Shown here piece after piece: positions 41,897 through 52,132 of a DNA stretch of 64,000 bases. Under the pieces are notes generated by a model. The model had not been told where the DNA came from and made no database searches. It saw only the letters and a program-made list of their open reading frames with translations. A program made the translations under genes and the position numbers. This DNA is from Sporopachydermia quercuum (Eukaryota > Ascomycota > Sporopachydermiomycetes > Sporopachydermiales > Sporopachydermiaceae): contig BCGN01000009.1 of the NCBI GenBank assembly GCA_001599295.1, positions 434,001 through 498,000 on the forward strand, written 5' to 3'. Positions within the stretch are counted from its first letter, which is position 1; each line of letters opens with the position of its first letter.

Positions 41897-44378
41897 ATGG
41901 GTCATAAAGTAGCAATTATTACTGGAGCCAATAGGTATGTATTGTGGATCGGTCCTTGATGACAGTTTGATGATTATCGGGTTGATTGAGCAGTGGGGTT
42001 AGGAAAGAGAGTAAATTTGAAGGTGATGGGGAAGGTGATGGGGAAGGTGATGGGGTCAAGTTGAGATTTTGGTGCTACTTCATCTTTTTCCTGTGCTTAA
42101 AGCTGTCTACGATTGAAAGAATAGCCGTTATTGATGGAGAGATCAAATGCAAGCAAAAAGAGAGAGAGGACACGTTGTTATTACTTCGGTAGTGGCAGCA
42201 ATTGATACATATTTGCTGGATATGTGTAAATTACTGCAATTGGAGGTGATTCAGCTGGGTTTTGCTGTTTCTATGTTTCTAGACAGAAATCTGTTGTTCA
42301 ATAGTGAGTCAATGAATGATTGTGAAATAGAGAAGACACGGCAGTTAGCTGTTTAACTGTACTGTTTGCTGCTAGCTTCAGCGTGATTTATCTAATAGCA
42401 GTTTGAAATCTGTTTTATTACTGTACTTCTGATTTCATGATGAGTAAACGTGCGCTTTGGATTATCTAGCGTTTTACTGGCAGCGTAGTTGTAAACAGCA
42501 GGCTTTTGCTACTGGTCGACTTCGCTGATAACGTATCAAACAGCTGGTATAACTTGATTTCAAGCAAAAAGTCCGTTCTGAATTGCAGAGTTGCCATAAC
42601 ATATTATTTTCTTTACTTTCAGTTGCCTGCTTGTTAGATATAACAAGCTAGAGNAATAGAGTATGCAAGTATTACGAGGAACAGCAATGACCAAAGAAAT
42701 TGGGCATTAACAGCATGGATATCAATAGCAACGTTAGTACTTAAAATATCAGCATTATTCAGTGATTTATTACTACAGGAAGCACTATGTTCAGTAATCA
42801 ATTATACCTTCTCATCTTAGTATGAGATCTTATACTGTTGGTGGTTACTATCAATCTACATTGAATATGAGGGCTGAGGTCAAAAATCATCATTATAATG
42901 TGAAGGACAATTCATTATATGTCGTTCCATCATACAATCGGTTATGTACAATGATTATCAACGCTATTACCATTAATTTTGTGCGTACTAAACTATCCTT
43001 ATAGTATCGACTTGATCTATGATGTTTTTGAAGGACATTCCAGTACCAGTATACGTTAGATGCTATTGTCGATATGAACGCTGCTCTTCCTATCAATTCT
43101 GGATACTGGTATCTTTTAGAAGTAATTTCAATATTCAGTATTCGCAATTCGCGGCAATTTACAGCCTTAAGGCAGCAGGTCATTGCTATTCATCAATCCG
43201 ATAATTCTTCGCATTGTCTCCGAAATGATGAACATTATCTCCTGAATATCCAACAGTATCTCCGATATCTTCATAATATCCGATATTTCCACATTTTCTC
43301 CGATATTCTCGATACTAACTACTCATTCTCTAGTGGCCTCGGAATAAATATCGGAATCAGACTGATAGAGCAAACAGACCCTTCGGATCGCCTAACCATA
43401 ATAGTGACATCACGAACCCTACCTAGAGTCAAAGAAGTAGTAGCAGAATTGAAGCAATTCTCCCTTAAGCAATTCCACCCGGAGAAGAACCCTAGACAAG
43501 CAGAAATCGATTTCGACTACCTATTGATNGATTTCGCCAACATGGTATCAATTCTCAGTGCCAGCTATGAACTTAACAACAAATACTCTCATATCAACTA
43601 CTTGTTTGCCAACGCTGCCGGCAGTGCCAACGGAGGTATCAACTGGCTGAAAGCTATAACAGAAATCGCCCTACACCCCATAGAAGGAGTAACCAATCCT
43701 ACATATAAAATTCAACGGAAAGGTATCAAAAGTAGTGACGATATGGGTTTTGTTTTCCAAGCAAACGTCTTTGGTCCTTATTATTTCATTCATTTGATTC
43801 GTCCTTTGCTGTCTGCTTGTCAGGGAAGAGTAGTTTGGATCTCCAGTTTGATGAGTCAGCCAAAACATCTTTCGTTCAACGACTTCCAGCTATTGGAGTC
43901 TCCAGTACCTTATGAAGGATCAAAACGGTTGATTGATCTGTTGCATTTGGGAATTTATGAAAAACTCAGTAGAGAGAGCAACATCTATTCCTTTGTTACT
44001 CATCCTGGCATATTCCAGTCGAATTCCTATCTACAGTACTTGAATTTCTTTACTCTCTATGGCATGTTGATGTTGTTTTATATAGCCAGATTGCTCGGTT
44101 CTCCGTGGCATACGATTGATGGATATAGAGCTTCTAAAGCTATTGTATGGGCTGCATTAGAAGCAGATCCTCAAGCTGGAGCTGGAGCTGGAGACAAACA
44201 GAATGTGAAATATGGATCAGCAGTGCGAATGAATGGCCATGCATATATCAAAGTGGAGGAAATAGACAAAACTGGGGCAGCAGACGTTGTTAAGTATTTA
44301 GATGGGCTGGTGGCCGAATGGGATGAAAAGTTGAAAGATCAGATTATTGACACCCGTCAGAGGTATAAACTGTTGTGA
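41897..44378 (+). CDS. ERG27: 3-keto-steroid reductase Erg27, two exons with a 1.4 kb intron
   Basis: Exon 1 is 41897-41934 (38 nt, MGHKVAIITGAN), exon 2 is 43334-44378, giving 360 aa (S. cerevisiae 347). The intron, 41935-43333, is 1399 nt with donor GTATGT and branch TACTAAC. Splicing rebuilds the NADPH motif TGANSGLG across the junction. VTSRTLPRVKEV, INYLFANAAG, DDMGFVFQANVFGPYYFIHLI, VVWISSLMS, the catalytic YEGSK (YxxxK) and LLGSPWHTIDGY are shared along the full length with Erg27. The enzyme reduces the C3 ketone during C4 demethylation of sterols in the ER and lipid droplets, with Erg25 and Erg26. The upstream coding-like stretch in the same frame as exon 2 (43074-43333) is part of the intron. 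N at 43529 is a third codon position. Confidence 0.94.
42019..42054 (+). repeat. 3 x 12-bp tandem repeat in the ERG27 intron
   Basis: Three perfect copies of GAAGGTGATGGG. Confidence 0.97.
43217..43312 (+). repeat. Degenerate 18-21-bp repeat ahead of the ERG27 branch point
   Basis: Copies of TCTCCGAtAT-like units begin at about 43217, 43238, 43259, 43277 and 43297, ending at the TACTAAC branch site (43312). Confidence 0.7.
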
Positions 44379-46638
44379 AGAAAAAGAGGAAGAGTGCTTG
44401 TAAGCAGAGAGTTGATAAGGAGAGAGAACTCCAAGCAATGCAAAACTGCTGATGGTACTACGTAGAAAAAGATTTAGGTAGTTGATGATTTAATATAAGT
44501 ATTGATAGGTGTAGAATAGTCAATATACAATAGACAACCCAAACAGAGCAAAGGAAAACCAATCCTTAGATTGGAAGCTTTTCTGCTTATTTGATGAACT
44601 GAGGCTCTTAAGTCGTTAGAAATATAATGTTTATAATCACTATTTCGTTGTGCTTAGTAGAAGATTGGATAGACCATTCATGCTCAATGGAGGTTTCGCA
44701 CAGGTGAATGCTAAGGAGAGAAAGTCACCTAGCGGCAGTACTCAGTTCCCACGGACCAGCCAATTCAGCCATCTGTCCTGGTGCAGCAGTTCATCTANAA
44801 TTACACCTACACCTACAGTAGGTAGCTATATAGCATCTATCATAGGAAGGTTAGGGATAATGCTGATATGAACGAAGAGACCAAACGGCAAACAAAATAA
44901 AAACCGACATCACAGGGTGGATACAGTATCAATTAAGAGCATCTCAAAGGCTGGACCTGACTCATGGCATGTTTGGCCTTCTGGTTTGGCCTTCTGGCTA
45001 ACATTGGTAAGCTGCTCCATGCTCTGTCGTCGTCGTCGAAGTTTCCCATTCGACTGCAGGTTCTCAATTATTCTATTTGAATTGTTGAATTCCGTTGTAA
45101 CCATTGAAACCTCAGCTTTCAACTACCTACAGAAGTTTTCAGCTTCCACTGACCTGCTTGCTTTGACTGCTACAAACAGCACTCAAAGCGTACTGATATT
45201 TGCTACTTATAAGCCCTGAAGTCAGAGAACATCGCTCAGGGAACTGTTGAGTACTTTTTTTCTGCAGAGGGATATAGATTGCCAGGAAGATAGCTGCTGA
45301 CTGAAATACGAAATGATTTATACTGTATGTGTACAAGAACAGAATAGCCATGTAGTACGTCTTCACGATGATTCAGTAGAATGATAGTTATGTTGATGAG
45401 TGGTGTCTAATTGAATAGAAGATTGAATAGAAGATGAATAGCAATGATAAATAGTCGATTAGAATTCAATCAGGTGGAATGTAATCGAATAGTAGCTAAC
45501 AGATAATTCTATAATGAACAGAATGTAAACAACTTCATGATTAGCACTATGGCTAGAACTAGTACACAAACATTAATTTGAATGTAATGTAACACACAGT
45601 ATGTATTTAGTCTATTTGAATATTGAGATAATTATAGGCTTATTATTACAATTTATTCCTGCAAGTTTATTATTACAATATTATTATATAGGTTTATTGG
45701 TTTATTGTTATATATATTGATAACAATGTAAGTATCGTTTCTATGCTTGCTGACGTTTGCTGTTACTACGTTAAATGCTTAGTTGTACTGTTGATATAAC
45801 TAAGTTGTATAAATGCTCTTTGAATATTAATGATGGTACGTTGATTTAACTTCATTTGCTGGTATATTTTNATATTTATTTCAAAATCCGGTATCAGGTA
45901 TTTCTCACTCCTCCATCAACTTATGGCCTAGCCTCGCCTGCTACTAAATTGAGATTAGTTCTTGACAACCCAATAACTGCTTCCATTCATGANCTTTATC
46001 AAATACCATGCAAGTTTCAGCGATAGCTCTTTCCATCAAGTTCAGTAGGAATTTGTTTCATACGCTGCTATGTGCGGCTAGTTTATTGTTAGTCTTCTAT
46101 TCACAACNTACTATAACATATCAATACAATTAACAGCAAATACAAACACCTAAAAATAATAAACAAACAGGACAAAAGCTATATCTTGATTACATAGTAT
46201 ATAAATAACACAGTAGAAAGAAAGAAAGAAAGAAGANAAAGAAACAAATGGAATATGACAAAGAGCCAAAAATTCAGATATTCGTTTTCCATTCAATTCG
46301 CAATCAAGAAAAGAAAGGAAAGGTAAGGNAAGGAAAACGAGAAAGAGAAGCAAAAAGAAGAGTACTTGGCAGGTTTCTGATATTTCGTTTGTTGGCTTGA
46401 AGTGCTGGCAGATTGTACTAGAATATATAGANAAGTTCAGCTGAATTGGACAGTTGAGCATGGTGAACTACCAATTGGCAAGCATACGGTAGCAGACTGT
46501 AGCACACTGTAGCATATTATAGCATAGTGCAGCTCATCGAAGCATACAATTAGCTGCTCTGACTAGTATCAATCTTAAACATAGNATTACTCATTCAACT
46601 CCACACAATGCCTTACAATTCTACTCTAAGCCTCAATC
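44379..46638. other. Long convergent spacer ERG27 / SAC6
   Basis: 2.26 kb between two 3' ends. It contains a 2 x 13-bp repeat at 44971-44996, purine runs (GAAA units at 46216-46243; GGAAA-rich at about 46306-46350) and the 10-bp array next to SAC6. Frames at 44650-44871 and 44917-45219 have no recognised family. No gene or tRNA found. Confidence 0.55.
46481..46550 (-). repeat. 7 x 10-bp tandem array in the SAC6 3' flank
   Basis: On the plus strand, seven consecutive decamers start AGC (AGCATACGGT, AGCAGACTGT, AGCACACTGT, AGCATATTAT, AGCATAGTGC, AGCTCATCGA, AGCATACAAT). The array ends 88 bases beyond the SAC6 stop codon, so it is probably in its 3' UTR. Confidence 0.9.
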
Positions 46639-49600
46639 TTATAATCCTAACGCCATCAAACTACCAACAAACGTAAGAATCAACCGGCTTCTCACCTCGT
46701 TGATATCCTCGGGCACCAACCAAATTAAAGCTCCTAACTTTCGAGCAATGGAAATAGCCAACCTTGCATTAGAATACTTATCGTCATCACTAATGCCAGG
46801 AGTAACTAAATCATAATCGACATATCCTGGTTTCAATCCATTTAGAACATCCAATAGGAATATTCCTGAGGATAACGANGGGTCTTTGAATGATCTTGCT
46901 GGAGCATGGTTTCCTCCCTTAGCAGCATGCGATTGAGCCCATTTGAATATATCAGAATCGCTCAGTTCTTTGCCATTGCTGCTTAGAGACTTGAATGTAG
47001 TGACAATGTTTCTTCTCATCAGCTGCCATACAAGGCCTAATGTAAGGGTTCTACTGCCATCGGTGATATCTGCTCCTTCAATTCCTACTAATGAAAACTT
47101 ATTAGCCTTACCGATCTCCACGGCATAGTTGGTGTTTTCCACTGCTTTGAATCTTGACAGTTCTGCCGTTGGATCTGCTGATGAACGTTTATTGACATGG
47201 CGCGGGTTAACGCTTCCTGGGATGACTTTCTCAAACGCTTGCAGTAAAATAACCCCATCTTTCACGTCTTCAAAGAAACTGACCACTGGGGGATCCACGT
47301 CCAAGGAATTCAACCATAATGTGAACACACGGGCTTCTCTTTCGCCTTCAGCATCAAACTCCTCAATCACTGGTTTCTCCTCTTCCGTCATGGGGTCCAA
47401 GCCAGGATGAGTGTTGAATAGATGGGCAACAAAGGCCAAGTTGAGCTTGCTGTTGCCTGCAGTTAATGATGTAGGAGTAAGGTATTTTCTACAATGCAGC
47501 TTTTCAGCGTTTTGGAGAACTAGCTCGGCCCGGCGTAGGAGATTGGTTTCTTGTAAAGGACCTTTAGAACAAAGCTCTGGTGATAACTGATTAAGTAATA
47601 TAGTGTAGTTTTCACCGTCCATAACATCCTTAGAGAAATTGGATACTCTTCTATGCCAACCGGCTTGTTTTAAATGGTAGTTGAACCATCGGAGTAAAAT
47701 TTGCTCTGGGGGTAATCTGAGGAACTGTTCTAATGTCTCGTCTTCTTCTAACAGTCTGTAAAGCTCAGGATGCAATTGGATATCAATTTTCGACAATAAT
47801 CCTCTTCTGATGATCTGCCAGATTAAACCCAGGATCAAGTGCTCCTTGCCGTCGATGATATCTTCAGCATGGACGTTAACGACTATACAGCCGATAGCTT
47901 TAGCTGAATTGATGACAATATTGGCATTTTCGTTCATCGTGAAGTTATTCAAGCTTTTCCCAGGCTTTGGAATGTTTAAGACTCTGGTATCAATAGTATC
48001 TGGGACCGAATCATTGATTAGCTTAGATAGAACCAAACCATCTTTACATTCATCAAATACCTGGAAGGTTTCCGTTGGAATAGGAATTCGGTCACCAACC
48101 AGAGGATCACCAGCCAAAACGCTATTAATGTGCCTTGTGAATTCGGTCTTCTCTTCTTCATTAATAGTATGGGTTGTGCCTGAGGTTTTGCCTGACACAA
48201 TGATTTTAGCATTAACACCGGTGCCTTTATGTTGGATTTGGCTGTCACCGTGTCTGAGTTTTGTTATCAAGTCGACATAATCATCTAATTCTACTCTTCC
48301 GCTGGCGTCCACGTCGACGGTTTTCAATATCGATCTCACATTATCGTAGGAGCCTTCGCCGGATTCCGAGACTGCTGTGATGATAGTTTGTTTATCGACG
48401 TAGCCCTTGTCGTCGATGTCGATGGAGCGGAATTTGTCTACCAGGTTGAAGATATCTTCCTGGGAGAGCGTGGGGTATTTTTTCTAGAATGTTAGTACGG
48501 AGCGGAATAGAATGGAGGTCGGAGTTCCCAAGTGCAAAAGTTCAGAGATTCAGAGGTCCAGAGTTCTGAAGACGATATGTTTGTGAGCTGTTCAGGAGAT
48601 TGAANNTCTGCTGGATAGTGACGATAGTGACAATATAGCACAGTAGCTTCTGCTATAACAGTGAACCCTCAGCAACTAGAAATGACAGTCAAATAACAGC
48701 TGCAGCTATAACAAAAATAACAAACTAATAATTTGTATGATTATAAAGCAATAGCACAACAACTTAAGCAAGAAGGAACCAATTGACTTCTTTGATGCAT
48801 ATCAATATGACAATAAAGGGTATCTATCCAATTGCCAGGTAATTAACAGAAAACAGAAAGAAACGATAATAAGTAGTAACTTGCTTTCTACCAATAGGCG
48901 TCAACTGCTTGCTAATTTCAACTGCTATTATACGCTAAAACGCTAATAGTCCCAGTATCAACTGCTAATCATGCAAACAGTTCAATTCTTGCTGATATAA
49001 CCNGAGACATTCGATATCCAAGGCCAATGATCAGTCGGCTGTTCTTTGTGGTAAGCAAGTATACATTCATTTTATGATTTGTGCTTGTTTCCCTTTTTGG
49101 TGTAGACGTTTGGTCTGTTGATTGAAAGTAGAAAAGCAAAGAATAAGAACCTCATGGCAATATCTCTAAACGCTTGCATGTTTAAAATAAGCACCTTTTA
49201 ATGAAGCTAAGGATAGAAGAAGGCAAAGTATTTTAGTCGTCGTCGGTTGTGGTATGTTTGATAGATATTTCCAATAAGCAATTGAATGTATTCTAATAGT
49301 CTGATAATATCACAATAATACAGTATCATAAAATCATACAGTGAGTGACCACACAAACTAATGACACTTTGCTTTTCTTAAATATCAGCAGGTCAACAAC
49401 AATTCAACAACTACTACAGTTTTTTTGTTGCTTGCTTGTTTATTTCTTATTTTTGCTCGTTTGCTTCTTGTATCAATGATAATATGACATGGATTGTGAA
49501 TAATGCTGAAGCCATTTGCTCTTGTACGCAAGCAGTTCAATCATCTGAAGTCATTCTGATTGACAGTAATTCAACATGAATCAACTAACTAGCACTCCTG

Positions 49601-49804
49601 TGTATATCAGGCATTCCTGTTGATCTTCTTTTTGATTCAGTAATCCCTTTCCAATCACCAGTTTATACATTCTATTTCACCAATTATCAATTGAGGTCGT
49701 GAACACCAAAGTTCTACCTTTGCACCATTCTGGTTCCCGAACACTTTTATGATCTTTAACAAATAATTAGCAAATTAACGTACTTGAAGTTTGATTATAT
49801 TCAT
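46639..49804 (-). CDS. SAC6: Fimbrin Sac6, two exons with a 1.3 kb intron
   Basis: Exon 1 is 49804-49784 (21 nt, MNIIKLQ), exon 2 is 48483-46639, giving 621 aa (S. cerevisiae 642). The 1300-nt intron has donor GTACGT and branch TACTAAC only 8 nt from the AG. The joined start MNIIKLQKKYPTLSQED matches MNIVKLQRKFPILTQED. Two EF-hand-like motifs follow (DIDDKGYVDKQ, DVDASGRVELDDY), then four calponin-homology domains in two actin-binding pairs (INSVLAGDPLVGDRIP, ILLRWFNYHLKQAGWHRR, AREARVFTLWLNSLD-like, DIFKWAQSHAAKGG) and a final LGALIWLVPEDINEV. Sac6 bundles actin filaments in endocytic patches and cables. The S. cerevisiae gene also has a 5' intron, but a short one. N at 46879 is a third position. 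Confidence 0.95.
48484..49783 (-). other. SAC6 intron, 1300 nt
   Basis: AT-rich with no internal gene recognised on either strand; a double N occurs near 48605. Donor GTACGT at its 5' end, TACTAACATTCTAG at its 3' end. Confidence 0.85.
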
Positions 49805-50258
49805 TTTCAATGATCTTCGCTTGTTCAGTTGTTTAGTTGTTCACTAGTTGTATATTGTTAGTATATATATTCAAGCTCGTAGTAGTAATATTGGCAATTG
49901 AGGTTCCTCTTAGCTAGCATCTCCCCCTGCTTCGAACGATTTGATATTTTGCCCGATCTTCTGAAATAAAGTCATCATCAGTCGTCATTCAATTGTATCA
50001 AAACTACCAAACTACTTGAATAGAGCCTTCTATCTCCATCATCATCCTACATATCCAAGCTGCTTTGTTACTATATCTCTATTTTTGTTGCCATTAAACA
50101 CTCCCAATACATTGAGGCATGATACATACATACAGTGTTTGCTGCCTTGTTATCCAGCTAGTCAATTACGAATCTTCACACTCAACTTGAAAAAATAGCT
50201 AGTAACGTTCACTTGATCTGTCGATGATAGATAGAAGATTTGGTAATTAATTATTATA

Positions 50259-50537
50259 TTACTCCTCATGCAAAGCGTTGATTATTGGGATTACTAGGAG
50301 TATAAGTGGAGGAAAATGGATGGGGGCTGGTAGTACTAAAATTAACTTGGGATGAAAGGAGGACCGGAGACTATAAGGATAATCGGAGAAGATATGCTGG
50401 AGGCACAGCAAGGTTAATAAGGGACAGGGGAGATTGTGGACAGTAGTTGAAACAGAGAGGGTAAAACGGGACAGGTGGTGACTGTTAGCTGCTGAAAGGG
50501 ATTGGGAGGAGTTTAGTTGTTGGTTATTGTTGTTCAT
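50259..50537 (-). CDS. Doubtful small open frame, 92 codons
   Basis: Starts MNNNNQQLNSSQSLSAANSHH and ends in a hydrophobic Leu/Pro/Ile-rich tail. I recognise no family. The stretch is richer in GC than the flanking promoter sequence, and the frame continues open upstream of the ATG. It could be a chance frame in the SAC6 promoter. Listed only because of its composition. Confidence 0.15.
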   Translation of the reverse strand: MNNNNQQLNSSQSLSAANSHHLSRFTLSVSTTVHNLPCPLLTLLCLQHIFSDYPYSLRSSFHPKLILVLPAPIHFPPLILLVIPIINALHEE

Positions 50538-51098
50538 CGTGATTGTGGTCTGAGGTTTACTTAATATCCAATTCCTGGAAATTTCAAGTGATATATATCT
50601 CCCTTTATTATGTTTAATGGTAAAGAAAGTAGTGTGGACAATGAATAGAATCAATTTACAAGGAATCCGACAAACTGTCCGCTCAAATAGCCGAATTACA
50701 GTTGGCGAAGTCTTATGTTCAAACTGTAAATTATCTCCGAAATACTTAGTGAACCTTATTTCTTTTTCACATGCGTAAGCAAACTACACGTGACCAGATA
50801 ATTTATCACCACAGATACGGTCGGTGATCACCACAAATAGTAGATTAAACAATGATAAATCAGCACTTCAGGCTATTCATTCCTTACTTTTCAGAAGATT
50901 TGAACTCTTCATTATCAACAGTTACTTTTCTCTTGATTAAATATTGGCCTTTTGCTTTGAATCGTTAATTTTGCTTGTACTAATTGCTGTTCAGATTTGT
51001 TCGTGTAATCTCGTAAAATCTGCATTCTTGTGAGAAAGCACTAATTGCGTTCTATTTTGACTATTGCCATAGCTGAACAATCAGATCAAAACTCGCAA

Positions 51099-51106
51099 TA
51101 TAAATA
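51099..51106 (+). promoter_or_regulatory. TATA box for the SDR gene
   Basis: TATAAATA about 95 bases before the ATG at 51202. Confidence 0.5.
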
Positions 51107-51201
51107 GCAACCATTGTATAATATATAAGATTTCTATTAATCAATTCATATATTCTTAGGTACCAAAATCATTTATTCTAGTATTTGAACAATTTACAGA
51201 A

Positions 51202-52132
51202 ATGGCATTGAGAACACTAGCCCATAGCACTTCTGACAGTTTGGCAGGATTCCTGCAGCTAGACAAAGGAATGACCTTGGACCCTGTAAAAGACGTTGCT
51301 CTTGTCACAGGAGGTGCCTCGGGGCTAGGAAAGTATATCAGTTTCAACTTAAGATTGAAAGGCATGAAAGTAGCTGTAATTGATATTGTTGTTCCTGAAG
51401 TCAAGCAGCAAGTAGAAGGTGTGGCTTACTATCAATGTGATATAACGGATAAAATCCTTGTGAGGAAAACGGTAGCAGATATTAACAGCGAGCTCGGGCC
51501 AATCACCATTTTAATAAACAATGCAGGAATAGCTATTGGCTCTTCAATATTGAAACTGGACCATCATGAAATTGATCGTATAATCAAAGTGAACTTGAAC
51601 GGTAATTTCTATATGATCAAGGCTATTTTACCAACGATGATGGAAGTAAACAGAGGTTACATAGTGACCATAGCTTCAACTTTGGGATATATTTCTCCAG
51701 CAAATTTCAGTAATTTCGACCATACTTTCAGAACAGATTAATAATTGACATACGTTCTTGCTAACAAATAAACTGTATACTTTAGGTGTATATGGTGCTA
51801 GTAAAGCGGGCACAATTGCCGTTCACGAGTCTTTAACATATGAACTGGGTGGACCATCAAACAATGGTGCTATTAAGACATTGTTAGTATGTCCAGGTCA
51901 AATGAGAACAAACATGTTTAATAATGTTGAAACTCCGTCGAAACTGTTTGCACCTTTATTAGACCCTAGTTATGTTGCCAAAAATATTATCAATCAAATG
52001 GAATTAGGTCGACAAGGAGAATTGAAAATGCCCCTTTATGGGGTATTTCTTCCTGTTCTGAGGGCTCTTCCATGGCAGATAGTTGCGCTAGTAAGAAAGT
52101 GGAGTGGAATTGATGGAGTGGTAGCTCACTGA
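51202..52132 (+). CDS. Short-chain dehydrogenase/reductase (YDL114W type), two exons
   Basis: Exons 51202-51709 and 51786-52132 join to 284 aa. The 76-nt intron has the unusual donor GTAATT and branch GCTAAC; the joined sequence reads GYISPANFS|VYGASKAG, restoring the YxxxK site. Other SDR motifs are VTGGASGLGKY (NAD(P) binding), CDIT, INNAGIA, NLNGNFYMIKA, the serine in IASTLGY, and CPGQMRTNMF. The C-terminal block TPSKLFAPLLDP through RKWSGIDGV matches S. cerevisiae YDL114W and animal 17-beta-HSD11/RDH-like lipid-droplet enzymes. A carbonyl or sterol/retinoid-like lipid substrate is inferred only. Its stop codon overlaps the stop of the convergent CDC13-like gene by 7 bases. If the intron is kept, the frame stops soon after FSNFDHTFRTD. 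Confidence 0.9.

Larger units (their letters stand above)
41935..43333 (+). other. ERG27 intron, 1399 nt
   Basis: Very long for a budding-yeast intron. It holds a perfect 3 x 12-bp repeat at 42019-42054, a degenerate array of about 20-bp units at 43217-43312, and a weak box C/D pair (ATGATGA at 42437, CTGA at 42525). No recognisable gene lies inside. Confidence 0.85.
49805..51201. other. Divergent promoter region SAC6 / SDR gene
   Basis: 1.4 kb. A 92-codon reverse frame with an ATG (50537-50259) is somewhat GC-richer than its surroundings. TATAAATA lies at 51099-51106. Confidence 0.55.

Noticed and set aside
43074-43333. Open frame running into ERG27 exon 2 from an upstream ATG
   Set aside because: It lacks the SDR nucleotide-binding start; splicing from 41897-41934 restores TGANSGLG and a perfect branch site precedes exon 2.
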